64,000 bases of DNA, taken from assembly GCA_035531475.1 (NCBI GenBank), contig DATKST010000113.1, positions 1-64,000 of the forward strand, written 5' to 3'. A program made the position numbers and the translations under genes. The DNA comes from CALCEB01 sp035531475 (GTDB lineage Bacteria > Acidobacteriota > Terriglobia > UBA7540). Under the pieces are notes generated by a model. It did not search any database, was not told the origin of the DNA, and saw only the letters and a list, made by a program, of their open reading frames with translations. This document shows positions 25,886 to 33,860 of this stretch, piece after piece. Within the stretch, counting starts at the first letter, position 1. Each line of letters begins with the position of its first letter.

Positions 25886-26809
25886 TCATTCCGTCCGCCG
25901 CAGCCGGTCCATTAACGTGGCAAGCCCCTGCAAGGCTTCAACCAGCCGGAGATTCTCCGCTTGGCTGGCTATACCCTGGGGAACGGTGGGCTCGATTTCA
26001 TGCAACTCAAACTCACGCGCCACGCTTTCAACAGTTTCCGGGCCGATCGGGCGCGTTTGGTCGGCATAGGCGCTAATCATTGCGTGCTCACAAAGCAAAT
26101 TGATGACGCGCGGAATACCCCGGGAAAATCGGTGGAGGGCCAGGATGGCGGGGTCCGTGAAAACGGGTTCCCCGCCGTCAAACCCTGCCACCTTCAGCCT
26201 CCCGGTCACGTATCCTTCCGTCTCCTCGACGGTCAGGGGATGTGTCTTGCACCGCAGCGTGATGCGCTGCCGCAACTGCCGGAGCTCCGGCTGCCGCAGT
26301 TTCAGCTCCAGTTCGGGCTGGCCGGAAAGAACGATTTGAAGCAACTTCTCAGTATAAGTTTCAAGATTGGTTAGGAGACGAATCTCCTCCAGAAGCTGTG
26401 GCGAAAGGTTTTGCGCCTCGTCCACGATCAGAACCGCTGTTTCGCCAGCCCGATACCGCTCAAGCAACCACTGGTTGAGCTTCATGAGCACTTGGCTTTT
26501 CTGCCGTGTGTCGCAGGGTATGCCGAAGTCCGCCATCATGAAGTCGAAGAATTGCGGAACGTTTAATCTCGGATTGAAAATGAATGCTGTCGGCAAGCCC
26601 TCGGTGTGAAGCCACTCGAGCAGCTTGTTAATCAGCATGGTCTTGCCGGTTCCGACCTCGCCCGTCAACAAAACGAAGCCCTTCCGCTTCTGAATGCCAT
26701 ACGTCAATGACGAGAGGGCTTCTTCCGTGTGCTGGGTTGTAAAAAGATAACGCGGATCGGGATTAACGTTAAACGGGTTATCCCGCAATCCAAAGAATTT
26801 CTTGTACAT
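25886..26809 (-). CDS. exosortase-associated AAA ATPase (ExeA-like)
   Basis: A 307-residue ATPase beginning MYKKFFGLRDNPFNVNPDPR, the typical start of the ExeA/secretion-type ATPases found in exosortase clusters. Walker A is LLTGEVGTGKTMLINKLL near residues 46-63, Walker B is AVLIVDEAQNLS near 130-141, and a sensor region QRITLRCKTHPLT follows. It is thought to be peripheral to polysaccharide assembly, and its precise role in these clusters is unknown. The tyrosine kinase gene follows 28 bases later. Confidence 0.88.
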   Translation of the reverse strand: MYKKFFGLRDNPFNVNPDPRYLFTTQHTEEALSSLTYGIQKRKGFVLLTGEVGTGKTMLINKLLEWLHTEGLPTAFIFNPRLNVPQFFDFMMADFGIPCDTRQKSQVLMKLNQWLLERYRAGETAVLIVDEAQNLSPQLLEEIRLLTNLETYTEKLLQIVLSGQPELELKLRQPELRQLRQRITLRCKTHPLTVEETEGYVTGRLKVAGFDGGEPVFTDPAILALHRFSRGIPRVINLLCEHAMISAYADQTRPIGPETVESVAREFELHEIEPTVPQGIASQAENLRLVEALQGLATLMDRLRRTE

Positions 26810-27026
26810 GACCCCACTTGTCTAAACTGGATGAATCACGAATTTCGCCTACTGAGCCACCCGGGCGCGGCCTCTGCCGTGCCATTCAAGCCGCCCGGCA
26901 TATTCCCTTGCAGTGCGCGGCTCGCGCCGGTCATCCGCGAAGCAGAAAAATACCGTAAGATTCCACTTTTGCAGGGTTCAAACCCTGCCCCGGCGGTCTC
27001 GGCGGTGGGACCATGGCTCATCTAGC
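26810..27026. other. intergenic gap within polysaccharide cluster
   Basis: About 217 bases without a gene. It includes a tight 8-bp inverted repeat GCAGGGTT-CA-AACCCTGC at 26971-26988. On the minus strand the hairpin is followed by A-rich rather than T-rich sequence, so it is not a classic terminator for the chain-length gene. The gap may contain an internal promoter for the ATPase-to-glycosyltransferase half. Confidence 0.4.
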
Positions 27027-28589
27027 CTAGGTTTGGCCAACACCGGCTAACTCCTTGGTCTCAGTCTTCTTCCCGACCCTCCGTTTGCCGTTGCGCCTGC
27101 CATTTTCAGGGGCGATTTCAGGCACCAAAGCCAGCGTTGGCAATGCCAGGAAAAACTCGATATCGCGCTCGTCACGGAGCGCCTTGTCACCCATCTCGAC
27201 CATGAGTGCAATGGTCAGACCCAGCGCCAGCCCTATTCCGAGTCCCCCGCCGGCAAAGAGCCAATAGTTGGGGAAGGAAGGATTCTCAGGCAGACTTGCA
27301 GAGTCCAGCACCTGGAATTGTTCACCTTCCTGGCGCTGTTCCAGGCTCGTGGACATCGCCGACTCCTGGGTTTTTGTCAAAAGCGAATCATAGAAGTCCA
27401 GAGCCGTCTTGTACCCTCTCACGATGTCCTTATATTGCTCTTCCACATCAGGACTCATTTGCAGGCGGGACTGATAGACTCCTATCTGTTGCCGCAGCCG
27501 GGCTTCTTCCTTCATGCCGGCATGAACCGTGTTTTCGATGCCAAAAAGCTGGCCGCGGAGTTTCTGGATTTCAGGCGGCTCAATCTTTGCCAGGGCAGTT
27601 TTTTGCTGGGAAGGGGGCTGGTTGGCCTGCGCGGCCCGTTGCTGAGCAATTTGCTTTTTCAAGCCCGTGATGTCCTGCTTGGTTTTGATGACATCCGGGT
27701 AGCTATCCGTGTACCGGCCCTCGAGTACGGCCAGATAGTCTTGAAGCTTGGCCAGTTGCGCCTGCAAAGTTTGAGGACTGCTACCCCCTTCCGTTTGGAG
27801 GGCTTTCCACGCCTGCAATTCGTTATCCAGCATGGTTTCGACGTAAGTTTTGTCCTCCTGCGCCCGGTCGACGGACTCCCGCACAGCTTGGAGCTGGGAG
27901 GTGAGGGTTGAGAGAATCGCGGCGTTGCTTCTTTCCTGATCCGGCAAGGATCCGAAGTTTTGGCGTTGAAAGGCAGCGAGCTTTGCGTCTTGATCGTCCA
28001 GCTTCTTTTTGGCATCGTCCAGTTGCGACTGCAGGAAATTGGTGGTTCCTTCGGCTTGGCCCTCACGCTCGCGGATATTCTCCTCGACAAACATGGAAGT
28101 CAGCTCGGCGCACACCTGTTGAGCTAGTTTTGGGGTTTTTGCCGTGAAACTGATGCGGAACCCCGGCACCGTCTTCTTATTCGGATTGGTGTCTTGAGGC
28201 TTTTTGGAGAACTCAACGGGAACCACCAGGATATCCTTGCGCATCCCCTCGACCACGTCCTCAATGGATTTGCTCTTGAGATCACTCTTGTAAAGCCCGT
28301 AGCGCTCAATGATTGGCTGGAGCCGGGTGCGGCTCAGAATTTGTTCCTCCATGGTCGCCAGGCGCGCCGTCAGGTCATCGCCCACGACCGGGGGCACGAA
28401 CCTCTCCGGAACTTTGGGTTCTTCAATGAGGATCAAACTCGTTGACGTATATTTCGGAGTCAGCGCCAAAGCGATGATAAAAGCCACCAGGGGACCAAGA
28501 AGCGCCGGGAGCAGGATCATCCACCGCCGCCGCTTCAAGAGAGCCTTGTAATCATCCAAATTCTGTTCGCGGCCAATAAGCATAATCAA
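27027..28589 (-). CDS. polysaccharide chain-length determinant (Wzz/GumC type)
   Basis: A 520-residue inner-membrane copolymerase. The cytoplasmic start (EQNLDDYKALLKRRRWMILLP) runs into a first helix at about residues 25-48. A long periplasmic coiled-coil region (about 160-400) follows, with a second helix at about 440-462 next to the proline-rich PENPSFPNYW motif. There is no fused kinase domain; the separate BY-kinase two genes on supplies it. It resembles the chain-length proteins of exosortase clusters. A start at the second Met (28583) is possible. Confidence 0.9.
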   Translation of the reverse strand: MIMLIGREQNLDDYKALLKRRRWMILLPALLGPLVAFIIALALTPKYTSTSLILIEEPKVPERFVPPVVGDDLTARLATMEEQILSRTRLQPIIERYGLYKSDLKSKSIEDVVEGMRKDILVVPVEFSKKPQDTNPNKKTVPGFRISFTAKTPKLAQQVCAELTSMFVEENIREREGQAEGTTNFLQSQLDDAKKKLDDQDAKLAAFQRQNFGSLPDQERSNAAILSTLTSQLQAVRESVDRAQEDKTYVETMLDNELQAWKALQTEGGSSPQTLQAQLAKLQDYLAVLEGRYTDSYPDVIKTKQDITGLKKQIAQQRAAQANQPPSQQKTALAKIEPPEIQKLRGQLFGIENTVHAGMKEEARLRQQIGVYQSRLQMSPDVEEQYKDIVRGYKTALDFYDSLLTKTQESAMSTSLEQRQEGEQFQVLDSASLPENPSFPNYWLFAGGGLGIGLALGLTIALMVEMGDKALRDERDIEFFLALPTLALVPEIAPENGRRNGKRRVGKKTETKELAGVGQT

Positions 28590-28625
28590 CCTCTCGTTTA
28601 CCTTGTTCTCGGTTGGAGCAAGGCT

Positions 28626-30080
28626 TCAGATGCCGATCGGACTGGGGAAGAAACTCAACCCAATCCCGAAAACGTTCAAAGCTGGCGCGTGCCCGCAGAC
28701 CAGGGCCGTGCACAACCCCGAGTTCGAATTTTGATATTGCAGCTCGTAGCCCAAGTGGACGGACATGTGGCGTCCTACCGGCCGGACTAGCATGGCGCTG
28801 GCAAATGTGTAATCAAATTTTGTCCCGAAAGGAGCCAGCGTATTAGGTAGTGCTGAGTTCTGCGCGAAACCAATATCGATATCCCCGTTCCACTTTGAAG
28901 TGATCCGGTAATTGGCGAACAACGAAAGGGTGTCGGCCGTGGTCCCGGAAATGACACCTGAACCCGGTTCAACAAAGCGCATGGCCGAGATCCCGAGCGC
29001 CCCCCTGTGAATCGCGTAGGTAAGGGATACCATCCCTGTTGCCACGGCACGATTGACCGATCCCGCCGCTGATTGGATCCTGACAAGCTCCGGGCCAGCG
29101 AAGGCTTGGAAAGCGAGCTTCCCGGTCACCTTCCGGCCATAAGAGAACCCCGCCATTTGGGTGTGGAGCGAGTTGGGCAATCCAGGGTAAAAGATGAGTG
29201 AATAAGAATAGAAAAGGCCGACCGTATCCTTGGCTGTGACCGCATGATTGAACCCCAACTGCCCCATCGCGTCGTTGACGTTCAGGAAGCCATTCTGTGA
29301 GAAATGAAGGTAGCCGAATGCACCCATTGCCGTGATCGAGGACGTTGGAGAGAGACTATAGGTGGCTTGGGTGACCACGGTATTGCTGAACTGGGCGAAA
29401 AGACCGGTCAAGACGCTGGTCTGCGACGCAACCATCGGGTTCATTTGCCCCAGGCTGGATCCTAGCCCCAAGGACGCTGCAGGGTTCTTCCCGAACCCTC
29501 CGATGACGCCCACGCCAACAAACCCCATGCTCGCCCCCGGAATCGCCGACATCGTATCCGTCAACTCCAGTTGCCATCGCTGTGCCTGCAAGACGTCGGA
29601 AAAATCAGCCATCTGGAAGTAAGTATCCAGAGAGGACCGCTTATTGTAAATCAGCCCTCCACCCTGGTAGCTGGCGGAAAGTACGTTCTTCTTGCCGATC
29701 GCCTCCAAGGCGACGCTTGCCATCGGGATGGTGGTGGTTTCGTAGTCGACCAAGCCGGGTTCAACAATGGTGCTGGTGTCTCCTACCTCACCGATGGTAA
29801 AGGCCGGTAAAATATAGCTGCGGCCCTCGGCCAGCGTCCCCAAGCCGAGCAAATCCATGCCCGTTAGCGGGTGATTGTCAGGAACCATTTGAGGGCCATT
29901 ATCCTCGGTCACGCTGGAGGCGGTGGAGGCGGGTCCAGGGTTGCTTCCGGCGCTGGAATTGGCGGGCGAGCCGCTTTGCTGAGATGCGGATCCCGAATTC
30001 GTCGTGTTCTGCGCCCTCAGCATCGCCGATACAAGAAGGAAAGCAATCACCATCGGGCAGGGCTTTAGCCATTTTCGCAT
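28626..30080 (-). CDS. outer-membrane beta-barrel protein of polysaccharide cluster
   Basis: A 484-residue secreted protein with a signal peptide (MRKWLKPCPMVIAFLLVSAM, cut near LRA-QN), then a serine/alanine/glycine-rich linker (residues ~27-60). The rest is alternating hydrophobic/polar strands with many aromatic girdle residues (TKFDYTFASAMLVRPVG, MSVHLGYELQYQ), consistent with a 14-18 strand outer-membrane barrel. Proteins of this kind sit between the export and chain-length genes in exosortase clusters and may form or assist the export channel. No catalytic motif is seen. Confidence 0.75.
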   Translation of the reverse strand: MRKWLKPCPMVIAFLLVSAMLRAQNTTNSGSASQQSGSPANSSAGSNPGPASTASSVTEDNGPQMVPDNHPLTGMDLLGLGTLAEGRSYILPAFTIGEVGDTSTIVEPGLVDYETTTIPMASVALEAIGKKNVLSASYQGGGLIYNKRSSLDTYFQMADFSDVLQAQRWQLELTDTMSAIPGASMGFVGVGVIGGFGKNPAASLGLGSSLGQMNPMVASQTSVLTGLFAQFSNTVVTQATYSLSPTSSITAMGAFGYLHFSQNGFLNVNDAMGQLGFNHAVTAKDTVGLFYSYSLIFYPGLPNSLHTQMAGFSYGRKVTGKLAFQAFAGPELVRIQSAAGSVNRAVATGMVSLTYAIHRGALGISAMRFVEPGSGVISGTTADTLSLFANYRITSKWNGDIDIGFAQNSALPNTLAPFGTKFDYTFASAMLVRPVGRHMSVHLGYELQYQNSNSGLCTALVCGHAPALNVFGIGLSFFPSPIGI

Positions 30081-30089
30081 AACAGTTCC

Positions 30090-30719
30090 TTACGGAGCGA
30101 TGATTGTATCCCCAGGTTTCAATTGTACATTTTCTTGCATGTCCTGCCCCCTGATGATCTGCTTGTAGTTGAAAGGAAGTTTCACTTGCTGGCCATTTTG
30201 AATGCGCAGAATATATATTTTCTTGGAGTTTGCAAACTGGGTCAGCCCCCCCGCCGCGGAGATTGCCTGGAGGGCGGACATGCCCGGCAGCAGGGGAAAA
30301 ACTCCACCGTGTTCCACCTCCCCAACCACATAATAACGCTGGCTGTTGATTCCTGAGACCACTACCGTAACTTGCGGGCCAGCAATGAATTTTTTGAGAC
30401 CGGTGGTAATGGATGAAGCAAGCTGCGAGGCCGTCAAGCCGGATGCCTGAACGTCGTTGACAAGGGGAATGGAAATCTTCCCATCTGGCCTTACCGGGAG
30501 ACCCTTCGAAGAAATGTCCGGCTCTTTCCAGACGCTGATGTCCAAGACGTCCCCCGGGTTGATCACGTAATCGGGTCCTGCCACAAGGGAGTTCGGGGCG
30601 GGAGCGCCGGCCACGGGCACCGGGGATGCCTGCTTTTTCTTGTGCCGGGCGGCAGCAGGAAGTGCCAAAAACAGAGCGAGAGCCAGATATGTTCCTCCCA
30701 TTAACGCCTTTCTCTTCAT
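30090..30719 (-). CDS. polysaccharide export protein (Wza-like, SLBB)
   Basis: The ATG at 30719 is preferred over an upstream frame start because it opens a signal peptide (MKRKALMGGTYLALALFLAL). The mature ~185 residues contain the Poly_export domain (DYVINPGDVLDISVWKEPDISS, PVRPDGKISIPLV) and one SLBB domain (QRYYVVGEVEHGGVFPL). No lipobox cysteine is seen, unlike E. coli Wza, and the protein is short, as in exosortase-type clusters. It should contribute the periplasmic or outer-membrane export ring. It lies 31 bases behind the regulator gene. Confidence 0.9.
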   Translation of the reverse strand: MKRKALMGGTYLALALFLALPAAARHKKKQASPVPVAGAPAPNSLVAGPDYVINPGDVLDISVWKEPDISSKGLPVRPDGKISIPLVNDVQASGLTASQLASSITTGLKKFIAGPQVTVVVSGINSQRYYVVGEVEHGGVFPLLPGMSALQAISAAGGLTQFANSKKIYILRIQNGQQVKLPFNYKQIIRGQDMQENVQLKPGDTIIAP

Positions 30720-30750
30720 AGCCTTTCGGGCCTCCTTCGAATCCACATTC

Positions 30751-31872
30751 TTATCGGCCGTTATCTTCCAGGCCAATTTGCTTGAGCTTATAAAGCAGGG
30801 CTTTGTAACTGATTTGCAGTTCCTGCGCGGCTCGTTTCCGGTTCCATCTTGTTCGTGTCAAAACCTTCAGGATCAATTCGCGTTCTGCCTGCCTGGAAGC
30901 CGCTTTTGCCGCTTCCTTCAGTGAATGCTCACCGTTTCCAGTCCATGCTCCACTCGTTTCGCGCAACCGGGAGCCTGTCAGGTCCGTCAAGGCCATCTTT
31001 TCATCGCCCGTGGCCACCAATTTCCGGACCGTGTTCTCCAGTTCCCGGACATTTCCAGGCCACGAATACACCTGAAACTGGAGCCGCCCGTCAGAACTCA
31101 TTTGGGGCTTGGAATGCCCAAAAGCACCCGAATATTTGGAGATAAAAAACTCAAGCAATACAGGGATGTCTTCCCGGCGTTGCCGCAAGGGGGGCAGTCG
31201 CAAACAGACCCCACTAATCCGGTAGTACAGTTCATCACGAAAACGCCCCGCCTTCATCTCGTCTTCAAGGTTCTGACAGGTGGTGGAAATAAGCCCGTGT
31301 GACCTTCTTGCTCCACCTCCCCCGCTGTCCAAAAAGGAAAGTATTTCAAGAAGACGGCTCTGGCAGGCCACCTCAAGTTCCCCGATTTCATCCAGGAGCA
31401 CTGTTCCGTAACCGTTGCTTCCGAGTGCTCCGCGCTCCTCAGGTCCGGACTGCATCAGGCGGTCGAGCTCTTCCAGGCTAAGCCCGGAACAGCGGACCTT
31501 TATGAAGGGACCATGACGCCGGGCGGAGGTCCGGTGAATCTGCATGGCCAGGACCTCCTTGCCTGTTCCCGTTTCTCCTGCCAATAAAACTGGAATGTCA
31601 GTGGGAGCAATATCGGCAATGATGGCTTCTATGGCACGCATGGAAGGGCTGACACATTGAGCTACTTGCTCCTCAATTATACCAGCTCCGGCCACGTGTA
31701 GACCATCGTCACTTCTCGATGAAATCTTTATAAACATATTAAACCAATAGCAATCTGGAAATTGTCCCTCTGAACATGAGAACGCGTCAAGCGAACCCCA
31801 ATCAGACAGCACGGCGTGGGCCAATCCGTCGAAGACAAGGTGATTGCTAACCAGGCCGGTTAAACTACCCAT
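30751..31872 (-). CDS. sigma-54-type AAA regulator lacking the GAFTGA loop
   Basis: A 373-residue protein with Walker A GETGTGKEVLAMQ near residues 98-110, Walker B TVLLDEIGELE, the arginine-finger region GRFRDELYYRISG, and sensor II WPGNVRELENTVRKL. A Fis-type helix-turn-helix closes it (WNRKRAAQELQISYKALLYKL, about 345-365). There is no receiver domain; the first ~85 residues are unlike known sensors. The segment that normally carries ELFGHEKGAFTGA is shortened to DRLMQSGPEERGALGSNG, so the sigma-54-contacting loop is missing. It may be an enhancer-binding relative acting without sigma-54, or a repressor. The actual start may be the Met at 31737. Confidence 0.82.
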   Translation of the reverse strand: MGSLTGLVSNHLVFDGLAHAVLSDWGSLDAFSCSEGQFPDCYWFNMFIKISSRSDDGLHVAGAGIIEEQVAQCVSPSMRAIEAIIADIAPTDIPVLLAGETGTGKEVLAMQIHRTSARRHGPFIKVRCSGLSLEELDRLMQSGPEERGALGSNGYGTVLLDEIGELEVACQSRLLEILSFLDSGGGGARRSHGLISTTCQNLEDEMKAGRFRDELYYRISGVCLRLPPLRQRREDIPVLLEFFISKYSGAFGHSKPQMSSDGRLQFQVYSWPGNVRELENTVRKLVATGDEKMALTDLTGSRLRETSGAWTGNGEHSLKEAAKAASRQAERELILKVLTRTRWNRKRAAQELQISYKALLYKLKQIGLEDNGR

Positions 31873-32224
31873 TTACAGCAGTATACTATAGCAACGCGCT
31901 TTATTGGCCGGTTTAGCTGGGGCAAGATGTCGGTATTGATTTCCATAAAGTGGAAATAAAGTTACCTTTCGTACCCGACTAGGTCACCATGCATTTAGAC
32001 AGTATAATGACTCAGGCGTACCCGGTTTTCATGCGCCAGGGCAGTGGAAAATCTGCCCGTGCGGCCTATAAGTGTTTTATTCACAACGCGCAAGAGCGGA
32101 AGTAAAATGAGGCCCTGAGTGTTAAGCGAATTCCTTCTTGCCTTGGGAATCGAATGGAAGCCCGTTTGCACTCGACAAATAAGGCCGAATATAAGATTAT
32201 ATCGTTAACTCACGAGAATATTGA
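31873..32224. promoter_or_regulatory. divergent regulatory region between regulator and exosortase
   Basis: About 350 AT-richer bases separate the minus-strand polysaccharide cluster from the plus-strand exosortase operon. Besides the sigma-54-like site at 32155-32170, a TATAAT lies at 32003-32008 without a good -35, and a sigma-70-like pair TTGCAC (32166-32171) / ATATAA (32189-32194), 17 bases apart, overlaps the sigma-54 site. No coding frame is supported. Confidence 0.5.
32155..32170 (+). promoter_or_regulatory. candidate sigma-54 promoter of the exosortase operon
   Basis: TGGAAG, 5 bases, TTGCA. The GG and GC are 12 bases apart and the complete -12 element TTGCA is present, close to TGGCAC-N5-TTGCA. 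The predicted start is near 32181, 44 bases before the ATG at 32225. The match is better than the one in front of the PEP-CTERM gene. The overlapping sigma-70-like pair is the alternative reading. Confidence 0.5.
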
Positions 32225-33121
32225 ATGTCAAGCAACTCGCCGGAATCCGCCATCGTCCAGGCCGAACCGAGGACCTCTTCGGGCTTGACCTGGGCCTTTA
32301 GGGGTTTTGTCCTGCTGGCCTTCCTAGTCTATCTTTACTCCACCATTATCCCCCACCTCATCGGGCAATGGTGGAACGATCCCAACTTTTCACACGGTTT
32401 CTTTGTTCCCGCCTTTTCCGCCTATCTCATTTGGAAGGAGCGCAAGCGGCTCGCAACAATTCCGCTGAAGCCCTCTTGGACCGGCATCTTAATTGTCTTT
32501 TTCTCGCTCGGCATCCTGACTTTTGGAATTCTTGGGGCTGAGCTCTTCAGCCAGCGGTCGTCCCTGGTGTTTCTAATCGCTGGATTCGTGGTGACTTTTC
32601 TGGGCTGGGATTACTTCCGCGCAGTTTTCTTCCCGTGGGCCTTCCTATTCCTAATGATCCCCATTCCCGAAATCATCCTGAATCAGATCACCATGCCGTT
32701 GCAGTTTCTGGCCTCACGCCTGGCGAGCTCCATGCTCACTTTCCTCAACGTTCCGGTGCTGAGAGACGGCAACGTCATTCATCTTCCGGACATAACTCTC
32801 CAGGTGGTGGAAGCCTGCAGTGGAATCCGGTCATTGGTCTCCTTGGGGACGCTCGCCATCATCTACGGCTATTTGCTGGAGTCCAGCATCGTCATTCGGG
32901 TGCTTCTGGTGGCCGCCTCGGTTCCCATCGCGGTGATCGCCAATGGCCTGCGGATTATGGGAACGGGCCTGACGGGTTTATACTGGGATCCGGACAAGGC
33001 TCAAGGCTTTTTTCATGAGTTTTCGGGGTGGGTCATCTTCATCGTTTCGCTGCTGTCCTTGTTCCTTTTGCACGGTCTTCTACGGATTATCGCCCGGCGG
33101 CTAAGGAGGTCACATCTATGA
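32225..33121 (+). CDS. exosortase
   Basis: A 298-residue membrane transpeptidase with about eight hydrophobic helices. The three conserved active-site positions are visible: Cys in VVEACSGIRSL (about residue 199), Arg in VIANGLRIMG (about 241) and His in GFFHEFSGW (about 263). Exosortases cut PEP-CTERM proteins after export and are thought to join them to a lipid-linked acceptor. Separate exosortase and EpsI genes, rather than a fusion, follow directly here, with a 4-base overlap (ATGA). Subtype is not certain, but the neighbourhood is that of XrtA. Confidence 0.95.
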   Translation: MSSNSPESAIVQAEPRTSSGLTWAFRGFVLLAFLVYLYSTIIPHLIGQWWNDPNFSHGFFVPAFSAYLIWKERKRLATIPLKPSWTGILIVFFSLGILTFGILGAELFSQRSSLVFLIAGFVVTFLGWDYFRAVFFPWAFLFLMIPIPEIILNQITMPLQFLASRLASSMLTFLNVPVLRDGNVIHLPDITLQVVEACSGIRSLVSLGTLAIIYGYLLESSIVIRVLLVAASVPIAVIANGLRIMGTGLTGLYWDPDKAQGFFHEFSGWVIFIVSLLSLFLLHGLLRIIARRLRRSHL

Positions 33122-33771
33122 ATCCTAACCATCAATCGTGGCTTCGCTTTCTGGCTGTGGCCGCTCTCCTTCTGGTGGCTTCCGTTTTCATCCACAACCA
33201 CACTCACGCGGAGGAATTGCCACCCCGCGATGATTTAGCCCGGTTCCCAACCCAGCTCGGCGAGTGGACAGGCACCGATGTCACCATCTCGGATGATGCC
33301 AGACAGGTCCTCGGTCCAGGCGATTTTCTCGAGCGGGTCTATTCAAACCCTTCGGCCGGCGCAGTCGATTTGTTCCTGGCGTATTTCCCCAGCCAGCGCA
33401 GCGGAGATACCATCCACTCTCCTAAGAATTGCCTGCCGGGAGCGGGGTGGACCCCGGTCCAGTCGGGTCGGATCCGTATCCCCTGGGGAAACGGTGGCCG
33501 GCTCGTGGCCAATCGCTACATCTTAGCCAAAGGCCTGGACCGGGAGGTCGTACTCTATTGGTACCAGTCACACGGAAGGGCTGTAGCCAGCGAATATTGG
33601 GCCAAGTATTACCTGATCGAAGATGCCATCCGGCTGAACCGTACCGATGGGGCCCTGGTGAGGGTGATTACACCGTTAGCTTATCAGGAGCCTATCAATG
33701 AGGGAGTGTCCAGGGCGGAGGCGTTTGCACGGCAGGTTATGCCGCTGCTTGGGAACTTTATCCCGCGATGA
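33118..33771 (+). CDS. EpsI family protein (DUF3485)
   Basis: A 217-residue protein. The ATG at 33118 is fixed by a perfect AAGGAGG at 33102-33108 and the ATGA overlap with the exosortase stop. An N-terminal helix (residues ~8-25) anchors a periplasmic domain with the EpsI hallmarks: LGEWTGTDVTISD, a tyrosine-containing FLAYFPSQRSG, and HSPKNCLPGAGW around residues 100-111. EpsI is an obligate companion of many exosortases, either fused or adjacent, and is needed for exopolysaccharide formation; its biochemical role is unknown. Confidence 0.93.
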   Translation: MNPNHQSWLRFLAVAALLLVASVFIHNHTHAEELPPRDDLARFPTQLGEWTGTDVTISDDARQVLGPGDFLERVYSNPSAGAVDLFLAYFPSQRSGDTIHSPKNCLPGAGWTPVQSGRIRIPWGNGGRLVANRYILAKGLDREVVLYWYQSHGRAVASEYWAKYYLIEDAIRLNRTDGALVRVITPLAYQEPINEGVSRAEAFARQVMPLLGNFIPR

Positions 33772-33860
33772 GCGGAGGTCGTCCGTGAAAAGCCGGCTTT
33801 TGGAAGGGCGCTGCCGGAAACGGGGAAAGAAGCGCTGATCAGGCCGGCGGAGGGAATCAT

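Noticed and set aside
26965..26995. T-loop-like GGGTTCAAACCC suggesting a tRNA
   Set aside because: It is part of a simple 8-bp palindrome. No acceptor stem, D-arm or anticodon arm can be fitted around it.
33786..33802. Sigma-54-like TGGAAGG...TGCC before the TPR lipoprotein gene
   Set aside because: The GG-to-GC distance is one base short of the strict spacing that sigma-54 promoters need.
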